DNA from: Allodiplogaster sudhausi
Lineage: Eukaryota; Nematoda; Chromadorea; Rhabditida; Diplogasteridae
NCBI GenBank assembly: GCA_945643635.1
Contig: CALZFC010000020.1
Span: forward strand, 3,998,501-4,062,500
Length of the DNA: 64,000 nt
Reading direction: 5' to 3'
Below, piece after piece: positions 12,629 to 24,501 of this stretch (position 1 is its first letter; every line of letters begins with the position of its first letter). The position numbers and the translations under genes are program-made. Below the pieces are notes generated by a model. That model saw only the letters and a program-made list of their open reading frames with translations, was not told the DNA's origin and searched no databases.

Positions 12629-14218
12629 CAGTAGCGTGCAATAAAAGTGTATATTTTGGTTTTTCATGCATATTTTTCTTCAAATTGAAGGAAAGTTTAT
12701 GAAATTTTCAGGATCGCTTCTGTATAGTGACACACTTAAATTAGTATAATATTGGTTTCATTGATAAACTATTGATCGAGAAAAAAAAATCAATAACTCA
12801 AATTACCCGTTTTGCATATTCAGGAGTGCTGAACAAAATGATTTATTTCTTTGATCTTTTGTGAGTTTTTATGGGTATTTTATTTTATTTGCACTGAATA
12901 ACATCCCTGCGATAACTTTTAGGTCTAGTTCTTATTTAATCTCATGTTGTTACATGCTGGCTGTCCTCAGTTCGAGATTCATTCAATCGGCCTGAGATGC
13001 AGAAGGCTCAGCAGGATAAAATCAATCATTTACTTCAATGCTCGTTGTGATAATGATTTTAATGTATTCATAGATAATCGTTTAAGCTTTTCAGATAGTT
13101 ACTTGAACAGTGGAAATTCTATGCTAACTATTAGAACACGTTTTGGACACCGCGGTCAGCTTTCGTCGGCAGCCCAGACGTACCTAAAGTGATGCTATGT
13201 AGGGGTACGTGTTTCAAACACGGTTTTGTCTATCTCAAATGATAGATAATTGGCTTTTACATATTGGGCAGCCTTGTTTTATCTTTGACTTCATGTGGCT
13301 TTAAGAAACCAACGCACGATTGAAGACCCCTAAAAGGCGAGAAAATGCCATATTTGACTGGTGGCGTAACTATATCAATCACGGCATTTAATTATCTTTT
13401 TAGTACATAAACGATTGCTCAGCACTCTTCTACATCGACTAAAGCCATTTTGATTCAATCTTAACTTTTTTGCCTCCATTTTCCTGCCTTGTTGAATTCC
13501 GTAGAATTCCATACACCGGGTACAATTTAACGTTCTTCTGCTTCTTGAAGCTAGTTGAAGCCAATGATAAAAGAAAGCTGCTAAATATGGAAAAGCCAAT
13601 TATCTATCATTTGAGATAGACAAAACCGTGTTTGAAACACGGAATCCTACATAACATCACTTTAAGTACGTCTGGACTGCGGACGAAGGCTGACCGCAGT
13701 GTCCAAAACATGCTCTAATAGTTAGCATAGAATTTCCACTGTTCAAGTAACTATCTGAAAAGCTTAAACGATTATCTATGAATACATTAAAATCATTATC
13801 ACAACGAGCATTGAAGTAAATGATTGATTTTATCCTGCTGAGCCTTCTGCATCTCAGGCCGATTGAATGAATCTCGAACTGAGGACAGCCAGCATGTAAC
13901 AACATGAGATTAAATAAGAACTAGACCTAAAAGTTATCGCAGGGATGTTATTGAATGCAAATAAAATAAAATACCCATAAAAACTCACATAAGATCAAAG
14001 AAATAAATCATTTTGTTCAGCACGCCTAAATATGCAAAACGGGTAATTTGAGTTATTGATTTTTTTCTCGATCAATGGTGGATCAATGAAACCAATATTA
14101 TACTAATTTAAGTGTGTCACTATAGAGAAGCGATCCTGAAAATTTCATTAACTTTTCTTCACATTGAAGAAAAATATGCATGAAAAACCAAAATATACAC
14201 TTTTATTGCACGCTACTG
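12629..14218. mobile_element. Tc1/mariner-like foldback element with about 630-bp inverted arms
   Basis: The left arm (12629-about 13258) reappears nearly identical in reverse complement at about 13588-14218, around a loop of roughly 330 bp. The ends begin CAGTAGCGTGCAATAAAAG and finish with the complement ending CTACTG. TA dinucleotides abut both ends (12627-12628 and 14219-14220). CAGT termini and TA flanks are hallmarks of Tc1/mariner elements. Each arm contains the same 82-codon ORF (12944-13192 plus, 13905-13657 minus). A 74-codon ORF lies at 13375-13599 (minus). None resembles a DDE transposase I recognise, so the element is probably non-autonomous. Confidence 0.85.
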
Positions 14219-14408
14219 TATGTATGGATCGGGTTGCATTTTCCGGATTCCGCAGACGAATCCTAATAATTGGCCAGTGGCATTTTGTTGTTCCTAGCCT
14301 TGCGAACATCATGACTGATTTTTGCCCAGTTTTCCCTGCTTCGTGGGATACCTGCTGCTAAAATTGTAATATATAGATTCTTAAAAAGCAGAAGTTGACG
14401 AGGGGAAG

Positions 14409-14438
14409 AGAGTGAGTCGAGACAGACAGAAAGAGAGG

Positions 14439-14471
<33 letters not shown>

Positions 14472-14512
14472 CAAGAGACGAGAGACGAGAGAGAGAGACG
14501 AGAGAAAGAAAT
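14409..14512 (+). repeat. (GA)n microsatellite upstream of the neuropeptide gene
   Basis: Purine-rich GA/GAC repeat lying 130-230 bp upstream of the allatostatin-C-like start codon, so it may lie in its promoter or 5' UTR. Confidence 0.85.
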
Positions 14513-14638
14513 AGAGTGATATCGTGGGAAGCTCCGCCCTCGCCTGAGGGGGAGTGCGAATGACGTTTGGTTCGTAGCTTACTTGACTTTTGCCTGATTC
14601 CTGAGGAGTCTTCCCTCTTCTCCTCACAACAGCCAACC

Positions 14639-15374
14639 ATGCAGACTACCGTAGTCGTCCTCCTTCTCGCTTTCCTCCTCGCGTCAGTTCCTCCTTTCGC
14701 ACTCTACAGTACATACACACTACATTGTCCAATCATTCATTGAGCTCAGCCTTGAATTCCTTAGAATCTGTCTTTCGGCACCATTGGTGACCTTACCAGG
14801 AGTAACACTTTTTACAAGTCTTGCTTATTATCATTATATGATCGATTGCATTCCATTCTCGAACACCTTGGACAATTGCTTCTTTTTTTGTTCTTTTTTT
14901 TACCAATACTCCGCTATGCTCGATTGTACATTTCAGATGCTCAGCAGCACCCGCTGACGAAGATTACGCAGCCGTTCTCCAGAGAAGACAGTCAGTTGAT
15001 CACTGGCACTAGCCGAGTACCACTCCATTCTTGGTAGCTCTCTTCCTTCGTCACTCAGCCTTTGCCAGCTTATGCAGATACCCCTCAATTGATATCTTGA
15101 TAGCGCACAAGAGTGCAATCTTCTTCTGGTTCAGAAGATTCTCAGTACACAGTGTGTCATGTGCGATGATGATTGTTGATCTGCCTGAACCCGTCAATTT
15201 ACCCCTCAATATTCTGTTCTGCCACACTTGTATCGCATTCCCTCGCTCGTTTCCACTCCCACTCCCTTTCTCCCACCTTCCCTCTTAACTCTCCTCTCTC
15301 TCTCTCTCTCCTCTCTCTCTCTCCATCTCTCTCTCTCTCCATCTCTCTCTCTCCATCTCCCTCTCTCTCTCTCC

Positions 15375-15415
<41 letters not shown>

Positions 15416-15591
15416 GAGTAGAAGAGTGGCGTCGTGCTCCCCTGGCGGCGTCGGCGACAGCGAGCCGTTTCCTGAGTAGCCGTCCGATGCTGAAGCGGGC
15501 CGGCCACCAGATCGAGGCTCGCTCTCTCCAGCAGTTCAAGAACTGCTACTTCTCGCCCATTCAGTGCGTCCTTGTCGATCGGAGACGATGA
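14639..15591 (+). CDS. allatostatin-C-like (somatostatin-type) neuropeptide precursor
   Basis: Three exons join in phase: 14639-14682, 14937-14990 and 15417-15591, giving a 90-residue precursor. Residues 1 to about 18 form a signal peptide (MQTTVVVLLLAFLLA, then CSAAPA). A short propeptide follows. A Lys-Arg site (MLKR) releases a C-terminal peptide containing NCYFSPIQC. Two cysteines separated by six residues with a YFxPI core match the allatostatin-C signature CYFNPISC, whose family peptides form a disulfide ring and act on somatostatin-type GPCRs. Here the second Cys is followed by VLVDRRR and stop, not by the usual terminal Phe; trimming of the terminal arginines would leave a VLVD tail. 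Intron 2 ends in a long CT tract directly before its AG acceptor. Family call is strong; exact subtype (C, CC or CCC) is not resolved. Confidence 0.85.
15291..15412 (+). repeat. (CT)n microsatellite forming the polypyrimidine tract of the neuropeptide intron 2
   Basis: More than 100 bp of CT repeats end directly at the GCAG acceptor before the peptide-coding exon (15417). The repeat therefore doubles as an exceptionally long polypyrimidine tract. Confidence 0.9.
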
Positions 15592-16521
15592 TTTTCTTTA
15601 TTTCTCTCTTTCTCTCATTCACGTAGTATATTTCTCTCACTCTCTCTCTCTCTCTCTCTCTCTCTGTAAATTCACTCTCGCTCCCTCCTCGCTCTTTTTT
15701 CCACAACGGTCGAGTTAAACAGTTCTAGCCATTCTTGTGCCCCTGGCTCTCCTTTCATACATATCAGCCAGCACAGTTACCGTTGACGACCGTTATTTTT
15801 TTCTCCTTCCGTTAATGATATTTATTTTGTATTAATCTGTATCCTTAACAATCACTTTTCTCTGCACTTTCTCTTTCTCTCTCTCTCTCTCTCACTCTCT
15901 CTCTTCTCTCTCACTCTCTCCATTCGCTCTCCTGATCAACAAAAGACGGCTGGATAAAGGATTTCGAGCGTTGATTTCCCATGGCCTTCTCGGGAAAGTC
16001 GTCACTGCGATGGGGTGGAAAATAATAATAAATTCCGGAATCTCTTTTGAATGGCTTCTTCCTCTCAAAGTCGCGCGCCATCAGATTCAAAAGACGATTC
16101 CGGATTTTTCGCTTTCATGAAATTCTCTTGAAAAGCGCAGTGGAGACGCCATCATTTAATTTGCCACTTCTTCTCTTTTCTTCCATTCATGCGATGGTCT
16201 CTTTTTCTACGTCAAAGCTTCTGAAACTAACGGAGAGCCCTGGGAATCAAAAGCTGCTGGCTAATAATCGGGCCTGCTTTCTTCCTGCACGGCCATGGGA
16301 GACTTCACGCGGACAGACACTTTGTGATGTCCTTCGGTTTCTTAGAAAGGGAAAGAGCTCTCTTCTTGTGATGTCTGCGTTATTAAAAGAGCATTCACTA
16401 ACTCAGAACACTAACGGGGCAATTTCATTGGTATAATGGGAAGTAATAACACGTGTAAAAGCCACCAATAAAAGCACATATGAATAGTGGAGGAGGCTTA
16501 GAAGAATGAATACAAAGAAGG
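15592..16521. other. intergenic/3' flank between neuropeptide and protease genes
   Basis: Contains CT microsatellites (about 15634-15666 and 15874-15930). A 129-codon plus-strand ORF (16047-16436) has no recognisable motif or splice support, and I do not call it a gene. The two flanking genes converge here, so both 3' UTRs should lie in this interval. Confidence 0.4.
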
Positions 16522-17354
16522 TCACTGCTGTCTTCCGAAACACAACTCCTGTGCCCTGATGACGTCCGAGTAGAGATTCGCTTTGTACAGAAGCTCGTAG
16601 ATGGCGGGCATGTACTGAAATCGTTTAAAAATATATATACAAGTAACAAAATATATAAATCTCAATTCGCTTTGTTGGAATTGCCCTGTGTGAAAGTCAC
16701 ATGATCGCTAGCGAATTGAACAACAACACAATTTTGGCGCAAAAATGCACCTAATTTTATAATACACCGAGCACATTCTCACTGTCTGAGTTGTGATTGG
16801 AATGCGAGACCTGGCGGAGGTCGAATGCAGTGAGACGGCGGGCGCCGGCACAGCGGAGAGCCGAGTCGGGCGGAAGAGAAGAACCCAGTTCGGAGAAGCC
16901 ACCGATCTCCGATGTCACTCCGACCTCATTCATGCAGTTGCTCGCACTCTCTTTCTCTCGCTCCCTTTTATCTATATTATCATCTAACTGTCTCTCCCTC
17001 TCTGTCTCTCGCTCCCTTTTATCTATATTATCATCTAACTGTCTCTCCCTCTCTGTCTCTCTCCCTCTCTCTCTCTCTCTGTCTCTATCTGTCTCTCTCG
17101 CTCTGACTTTTTCCTCCTTTCAGTAACTCCACTATTCATCCCTGGTATTTCATCGTCTTTGCATTCCAATATTTTCCTTGGTGTTGCTTGTTCCCTGTTC
17201 ATTGTTTTCCCTTCTCCACTCGCTTTCTTTCCCGTCCTAGCTTCGCACAAAAACGCCGTCAACTGGCAAGTCGCACCAGATAGGAGAGCTGGTCGACTTC
17301 GCAGATGAGAGGACCGCCAGAGTCACCCTTAAGCAGAAGGAGAGAGAGAGAGGA

Positions 17355-17389
<35 letters not shown>

Positions 17390-17430
17390 GGGAGAGAGAG
17401 AGAAAAAGAGAGAGAGAGAGAGAGCGAGAG

Positions 17431-17466
<36 letters not shown>

Positions 17467-19268
17467 GGCTATCTTCCTTTCCTCCGATGAGAGGAAACTT
17501 GATTATGGAATCAACATCTTGTAGAGCTACATATACATGTGTATGCACATCTTACTGCCAACGATTTCACATCAATTACTGTTTTTGTGGGTAAAAAGTA
17601 TAAATTGAACAAATTGAATTCATTAAAAAGATTAATAAAAACCGCAATTTTCCGGTGTGAATAAAAGTGTCTGACAAAGCAAGCACGCGGCTCTCCGGTG
17701 GCATCCGCCTCGAGCACGAACATCGCCGCGCCCACCTCGAAGGCCTCGCGCACGTTCGTCACGTCAGCATGCAGAGGGATCGGACTCTCATTTGCATCTG
17801 GCAACCCTCTTCCGTCGTCTTCATTCTCTGCTTCTTTCCATTCTCTCTCTCTCTCTCTCTCTCTCTCTTCCCTCTTCTCTCCCTCCACCCTCACCTTGTA
17901 TCGCAACATCTCTTCTCTCACTACTCATCCTCCCGCAACTTTCCTTTTCTTATCGAAGACTAATTACGCAAGTGCAGATATGCAAACGAACAAGCCGTCT
18001 TGCCCCAGCCGAGAATATAGCAAGAGGCGTTGCTCAACTCGGAGACGAGCATACTCCGGAGAGGGAGACGGGCAACCTCAAGAATGACTGTGCATGATTT
18101 GCATTTATGATTACTTTAACTGAGTCCAAATTAAGTGGTACAATATGGTTATGCCATTTGATTACAAGAGGAAAAGAAAGAGGAGAAAGAGTAGACGATG
18201 GAAGACCTGGGGCGAGTGGAAGTGAGTGCAGATGTCCACTGCCTCGGGCAATTCGAGCAGAGCGACGTCACTTGCCGGACTAAATTTGGACTGAAAAGAA
18301 AAGATTTGCTAATAAGAAAACAGTAATTCCAAATAGGAAGAGCAGTCGTAGAATTCTCAATTACTCTAGATTTACTCACCACAGGATTTGCGCATTTTTA
18401 GATTATTTTATAATAATCAATCGAATGTAAACCCGCTTTCAACTGAGAATGAGCATGGAAATTGATTGGACAAAAAAAATAATATGAGACAAGGAAAAAA
18501 TTACACACGGCAATATAGCTTGGATGAAGAGTGATCTTATTTGTCAGAATCTCCTTGCCGTCGCGACTTCGATTGTACGCGTTCACTACCACCTTCACTG
18601 CTGATGCGCTGCAAGTTACCAAATATGTTGTTCTCCTTCATTATTCCTTTTAAAAGAGGATAATTCAAAACAAAGTAAAGAAAAACTGGGGAAGAGAGAG
18701 AGAGAGAGAACGGAGAGGATGAGAAAGCGGAAGAATGAGAAAGAGGGGGAGAGAGAGCGGAAAAAGTTGAGAGATAGGGAGAAAAAGCTTCCGACTAGCT
18801 GGCCAAGTCCTCATTGTAGAGACAATGCGCGGCTGTGATGACGATACGCGGCGCGATGAGAGTGCCGCCGCAGAGGAAGACGCCCCCGGGCACCTGGCAA
18901 GGGGAAGGGATGAAGGTGGCCCCTCTCTTGTTAAGAGATGATGTCAGAGACTGGATGGAGAGAGAAAGGAAGTTGAGAGAGAGAGAGAGATAGCATATTG
19001 AGAGGGACAAAGAGAGAGGAGAGAGAGTGAGATGATAGAGAATGAAAGAAAGAGAGACCTCGGCGAAGCTGCTTTCGATGGCTGTGAGTGCTGCCGTTGC
19101 TTCTCGTGGCTGCGCTTGCCCTCCGACGACGCGGCGGATTCGTGTGGGGAGGTCAAAATGGGATACGGTAAATGCGGCGGGTACTGTAGCGCAGAGGAGC
19201 AGCCAGCTACTGAAGAAGGGCCAGGAAGATGATCCAAGAGCGGCCATTCGTATGCCGCAACTGGCCAA
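16522..19268 (-). CDS. secreted trypsin-fold (S1) serine protease with atypical specificity pocket
   Basis: Nine exons join in phase: 19268-19059, 18893-18796, 18608-18509, 18290-18207, 18076-17968, 17797-17676, 17327-17277, 16924-16811 and 16614-16522, giving about 326 residues. The N-terminus has a signal sequence (PFFSSWLLLCATVPAAF). Activation would cleave before VVGG. The triad is present: His in TAAHC, Asp in SDVALLEL, Ser in GDSGGP. LGWGK is also conserved. The residue aligned with position 189, six before the catalytic Ser, is Arg (RACFGDSGG); trypsin has Asp there and chymotrypsin Ser. The usual Ser-Trp-Gly at 214-216 reads Ser-Glu-Ile. The C168-C182 disulfide pair is absent (MFVLE replaces MFCAG). 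It is therefore likely an active or divergent protease with non-trypsin specificity; its substrate is unknown. The start could instead be the second Met, 7 codons in. Confidence 0.85.
17337..17462 (+). repeat. (GA)n microsatellite in a protease intron
   Basis: About 125 bp of GA/GGGA/AAAA-interrupted repeat. On the coding (minus) strand it is a CT tract immediately upstream of the acceptor of the exon carrying GDSGGP, so it forms that intron's polypyrimidine tract. Confidence 0.9.
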
Positions 19269-19833
19269 GGCGTGCCGGGAGGAAGAGCAGAGGAAACAGC
19301 GGAATGTCTCCCTTTTAGGCCGGCTGCTCTCTCCTTCTTCTTTTCATTCTTCGTCATCGGTGTCTACTTCATTGCAACAACATTTTGCTCTCTATCTATC
19401 TTGCTCTTTCTTATACAATTGAATGTTTTTTTTTCAAATTCATCACGTCGCTTGTTCTTTTAAAGGAGCGGTAGAATCATTTTTTCAATGTTCTTGGTGA
19501 TGTGAGTAATGAATGTGCTCTGCTTTAAATGCAGCAATAGAAGTTCTAGGAAAATCTTTAAGGTCTCAAAGAACTTATATGAAGATGATGTTAACTGCGT
19601 GGATTTATGAGCATGTATCTTTCTCTGCAACTTTCTGTACAAATATGTGCCCGTGGTGCATGGATAACATATTCAAGCATTATGCACGAGAACGGAAGAG
19701 GATACAGGACGGAGAAATCGCGGCGCGTGAGAAGGATTGCAACATGCAGAGGGAGTCATGGATAAAGAGGGGGCGAGAAAGAGAGAGTGCGAGAGATAGA
19801 GAAAGAGGTAGAAAAAATCGAGATTGACGGAGT

Positions 19834-19879
<46 letters not shown>

Positions 19880-20107
19880 GAAGCAGAAATCTGGAACGAT
19901 CGTGCATTGGACAATAGCTTCATTCTTCGCAGTCACATTTTGGCAATCACAAGCATTCTCACCTGCGTACTCTCAGTTTCTCTCTCTCTTTCTTTCTCTC
20001 TCCCTCTCTCTCTATTTCTATCTCTAAACCTTCCACTTCCAGGTCCCATTCCTCCACTTCGCTTTCTATCTTTTGTTCTCTCTCACCCCTCTTCATTTCC
20101 TTCCCTG

Positions 20108-20140
<33 letters not shown>

Positions 20141-20470
20141 TCTCTTCATTTCCTTCCCTTCTGCTCACCTGATATGTTTGGATCCTCTTTACGCGAGAGA
20201 AGAGGAGAAAAATAATCTCCTTAAAAAGCATGAATTCCATTAATTGTTTTCGCACTTTTTGTTTGGACTGGGAGGGAATCTCTGCAAGTCTGCAATGGTT
20301 TCTGTTCTCGCAGAGTCAGAAGGCTGCTCTGCCCTCTCTGCCTGCTAACTCGGATGTGAGAAGGATCGAGGTGTTCGTTCTCGCTTTCGCGATCTAGTGA
20401 CGAGCAAGAAAAGACTCCCGTCCTCCCCCGAATCCTTCGACCTCTCCTCCCATTGTTCCTTGCTGTTTCT

Positions 20471-20471
<1 letters not shown>

Positions 20472-20563
<92 letters not shown>

Positions 20564-20635
20564 TTCTTTCTCTCTACATATCTCTCTCAGTCTCTCTCTT
20601 GCTCCCACTCACTCTCTCTCTCATTCTATCCCGCT
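20472..20635 (+). repeat. (CT)n microsatellite
   Basis: About 160 bp of CT with TTT interruptions, the longest of several CT/GA tracts between the protease and TBC1D22 genes. Confidence 0.92.
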
Positions 20636-21079
20636 CCCCTCTTAAGCTGCGCTATTCCTTGTCTGTATACTTCTGTCTTTTCCAGCCCTCTAAGAGGTAC
20701 TTCATTCATTACTCTCTGTTTGTCCTTCGATGGTCGTTGCGTGGATCTCTCTCATTCTCTCTTAAACAATCTCTCTCTCTCCTCTCTCTCTTTTTCTCTC
20801 TCGCCAGAGAATGACCACAACGAGCTTCAGTTAGGCGGCTCGTCAGATGTTTGCGACGGTGTGTGCGACCATCTGCGTGGAGACAGTTCTCCTTTCCCTT
20901 CTCTCCCCTTTGCTCTCCATCTCTCTGCTCTCCTTATTTGCACTATCTTTCTCGCCCCTCCCCTCCTCCTCCACTCCTTCCCTTGGCGATCCCCTATGGA
21001 GCTCACGAAAACCAAACCACCTTCCTCTAATCATGTTGCAAAAGTAACGTGGACCATATTCGTGTTTGTACGAGAGTAG

Positions 21080-21139
21080 AGAGTGAGTGAGTAAGCGAGA
21101 GAGAGAGAGAGCGAGAGAGAGAGAGGGAGAGAAAGAAAT

Positions 21140-21173
<34 letters not shown>

Positions 21174-21205
21174 TGAGAGAGAGAGAAAGAGAAAGAGAAT
21201 CACGA
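21080..21205 (+). repeat. (GA)n microsatellite
   Basis: GA repeat with GCGA, GGGA and AAGA variants. Together with the CT block at 20472-20635 it could pair as an imperfect purine/pyrimidine hairpin. Confidence 0.9.
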
Positions 21206-22046
21206 GAAGAAACGAGTGAATTCATGAAGGAGAGTATAGAAAATTTTTCCCGCTGTCTTGGATCGAGGTTGCAGTGTTACGCGGCGTCTTTCATGTTGTT
21301 AAAAACTTCGCAAATGTTCATCTTCTCGCCTCTAAAAACCGTATGAGAATGTTTTGATATGATGTACAAAGTTCTAAATTCAGTAAAAACCTGGGTGATC
21401 TCAGCGGAAGAGAAGAATGAGCATGCTCATGTGCAGCAATCTCTGCTTCTCCAAAATCAAGCATCCCGATGAGATCAACAACAACAACACGGACAGGTGC
21501 GCATTCTATCAATTCCTTAACTTAGTTATCACTTTTAACTACGATAATACCTTTGTATTTATTTATTTAAATGTCATTTTATCATGAATATTCAGCTTTT
21601 CTTTTTATTGAGCAAAATAAGCACAGTTTATTCGAGTAGAAAACGGGCGGGGTGTCTTTTACATATTCTACTCTCTCCGATACCAGAATATTTCATATGT
21701 TAATGTAATATTTCTCTCTTTGTAACTGCCTCTGTGATTGCCACTGATAAGAATACTCCATGTACGTACTGTGTTGCAATCTTCCACTTTGCACAAGATG
21801 AGTGTGTTTGGATAGCCGGTGCTCTTGCCTCCCTTCCTTCCTGTGTCTTTTTTGAGCCCCTTCTTTGTGCTGAATAATAAAGAACAGTCCCCTTTGGCAA
21901 AGTCTTTGTTGTTGGACAAGGAAGTGGATCTCCATATTTGCCTTTTCTGCCCTTGTTACCGTGTTATCAACGCCGCCATGGTAAAATGACGTGGTATGAC
22001 ATGAACTAGGTTTTTAATTAGCTGATTGTGAGTGAGACAAATGAAA

Positions 22047-22082
<36 letters not shown>

Positions 22083-22588
22083 GGAGAGAGACAAAGAGAG
22101 AGAGGGAGAGAGAGGGAACTTTGATGATCCTGGAAGAGAGAGTAAAAGCCATGCAGAGAAAGAGTGTGTAGAGAACACTTGAAAAGAGAAGGAGAGAGAG
22201 AGAGAGAGACAGAAATTCAGTGAAGAATATTTAATAAACAATAAAAAAAGAGAGCAGAGATTTGATAGGAAACTCTTTGTAGACATCATTGCAATATTTT
22301 CCCGTTCCGTTCCGAATTGCAATCTCGTTCCACGCTGTCTTCAATGTGTCCTCTCGCTGTGACGAGAGCAGCCTTTGTGCTGTCGACGCGTTTTTCACTG
22401 TTTTTTTTATTGAGTGTTGTTATTTCCGTGATGTTCTGTCGTCTTGTTTCAAGTGGTAGTTATTATTAGTGTTATGTTCTTCTTTTAGAAGTTGCCTTCT
22501 TAAATGATGTCACGTCTGGCTGTCTAATCTCTGTGAGAATCGGCCGCTCGTGACCCCCTCTCTCTATCGTCTCGTCCAGTCTCCAGTC

Positions 22589-24459
22589 ATGAGTCGGAAG
22601 TGGAGTACCGGTGGAGCGACTCCCGGCGGGTATGTCATTGGCACTTCTTTGCCACTTCTTAGCTACTAGCTTAAGATGTATTTACAGCTATGATTTTCAC
22701 GCAATTGAAATCGCTTAAAAGCGAGTGTGATAAGAGATTATCTGGTTCAATACCAGTTGGCCTCTAGTTCTTTTTTGCAGAATCACATGTTTCACTAGCC
22801 AGCTAGGTAGAGAAGTGAATCACTCGTTTCTTCTCTAAATTTGCTAGAATACACGGTCCACAATAATATGATTTAATAGAGGTAACAATTACAGTTGCAA
22901 TGATGACTAAAGAAAGTACATATTTGAAAGTATTTTACAAAAGTAGGATATGTTTGCTTCGTGACATCGACATTAGTATTTGCCTTTCCGATTAGTGCTT
23001 CCAAATCGAGAGCGAGCAATTGCATTCCAGAGTGAAGCCCGTCTACGGCGCGCAGTACCCTCCGCTGCATTCTGGGGATGCGAGTCCGTCGAAGACTCCG
23101 TTGGTCGCTGCTTCCCCGAAGAGAGCGCATCTCTATCCGCACGCTTCCTCTAACAAGCACCACACCAAGTTTCAGGACTATGAGAATAGGTAGCCGAAGA
23201 TACCCATATATGTGTGTATATAATGTGTCTCATGTGATACTTTTTGTCCGCTCGCCTACTGTTTTCCTCCATTATTTTTGGCTGATCCACTGTTCTGGGG
23301 TAAGAGAAAGGAATTTTGACGAGAGACAGTCAGATAGTGCATTAATATTTTCGCTTAAAGAGTAATAAATACACGAATATATGGATGATTCTGTTTGCAG
23401 TGTCTCGGACGCGTGGTCGTCCTCGGTCCGCGTGGACGACGCGCTCGCGACTTCTTCCGCAGCGCGAGTGCTTGCCGCGCACGCCGCGTCGTCGCGCGAG
23501 CCGGACGAGCAGATCATGCCGCCCGTCGGGGTCACGCCCGCCAAGAACAACCGGCTCCATGCCATGCAGAGACTCGCCATTCAGAAAGGTCAGGGATTGC
23601 CTGCCTTCATAGGTTTATTCCTTCTGTTTCATAACTAGTTTCTATTTAAATCTCTTTTCCGTAACGGGTGTTTTGTAGGTTTTTTTGTTTACTATGTTTT
23701 GTTTCGTGGTTCTAAGAAGTGAAGCACTAGTTATCTAGTATTTAGCATGGTATCTTAAAAGTATCTCATTTGCAGAGCCTCTGCCCTCGACACGCGGCAG
23801 CCAGAGCGAGCAGCCGGCCCCGCCGTCGATCTACCCGCGACTCGTGGAGATCTCCGAGGCAACCATCTCTGCGTCAAGCTCGTCAAGTGCGCAGAGGAGT
23901 GGCGCAGGTTCATATTTAGACTCCTTTACTTCTAAAACAATCACTTTATGACTAGTCATTCCTCTGCAGTTGCTTTTTGAATATTGCTTGGAACAACTTT
24001 TTTATACTGCTAGAGAATTCTGCTGTTAATTTTTTCAGCTCTAGATGGCCAATCTTTCAAGTTCCCCCAAAATAAAATAAAAATATTTGTGTAGTTCCAA
24101 TTGTACAAAAAAATAGAGCTATGCCATGTTTTAAGGAACCGTTATCAGCCTTTGCCATATGGTTAATGTAGTGTTATGTTAGTGCAGCAGTTATTCGGGT
24201 TCCATCCGATGGTTACTGTAAGTCTCCTTGCAGGCGACCGTGATCAGCAGCGTTTTGAGCGTCTCCGCGCCGCGCTGTCCGCCAAGGGAAGCGACGACCT
24301 GGATATGAACAAGTTCCGCGCGGACTGCTGGCTTGGCATCGCGCATAAGATTCGTCCGCAGGCTTGGCGGATTCTCTCTGTCAGTCTCTATCGCTCTATC
24401 TCTCTTTCCTCTCTCTTTCCTCTCTCTTTCCTCTCTCTTTCCTCTCTCTTTCCTCTCTC

Positions 24460-24501
<42 letters not shown>

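Larger units (their letters stand above)
19269..22588. other. microsatellite-rich interval without a supported gene
   Basis: CT/GA tracts dominate: about 19780-19872 (GA), 19975-20135 (CT), 20472-20635 (CT), 20720-20805 (CT), 21080-21205 (GA) and 22045-22211 (GA). The long Leu/Ser and Glu/Arg ORFs here are translations of these tracts. A 35-codon open segment on the minus strand around 21497-21392 (VVVVDLIGMLDFGEAEIAA) is flanked by a possible GT donor and could be an exon, but I cannot connect it to others. A signal-like ORF at 20847-21047 (plus) is equally unsupported. Confidence 0.5.

Noticed and set aside
16047..16436. 129-codon plus-strand ORF
   Set aside because: No recognisable motif, no splice context, and it lies in the shared 3' flank of two convergent genes.
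20453..21079. 208-codon Leu/Ser-rich ORF
   Set aside because: It is a translation of the CT microsatellite. Similar ORFs on the other strand give Glu/Arg repeats, and no splice or domain support exists.
22741..22775. tRNA-like GGTTCAATACC box
   Set aside because: No cloverleaf could be folded around it and no matching A box was found.
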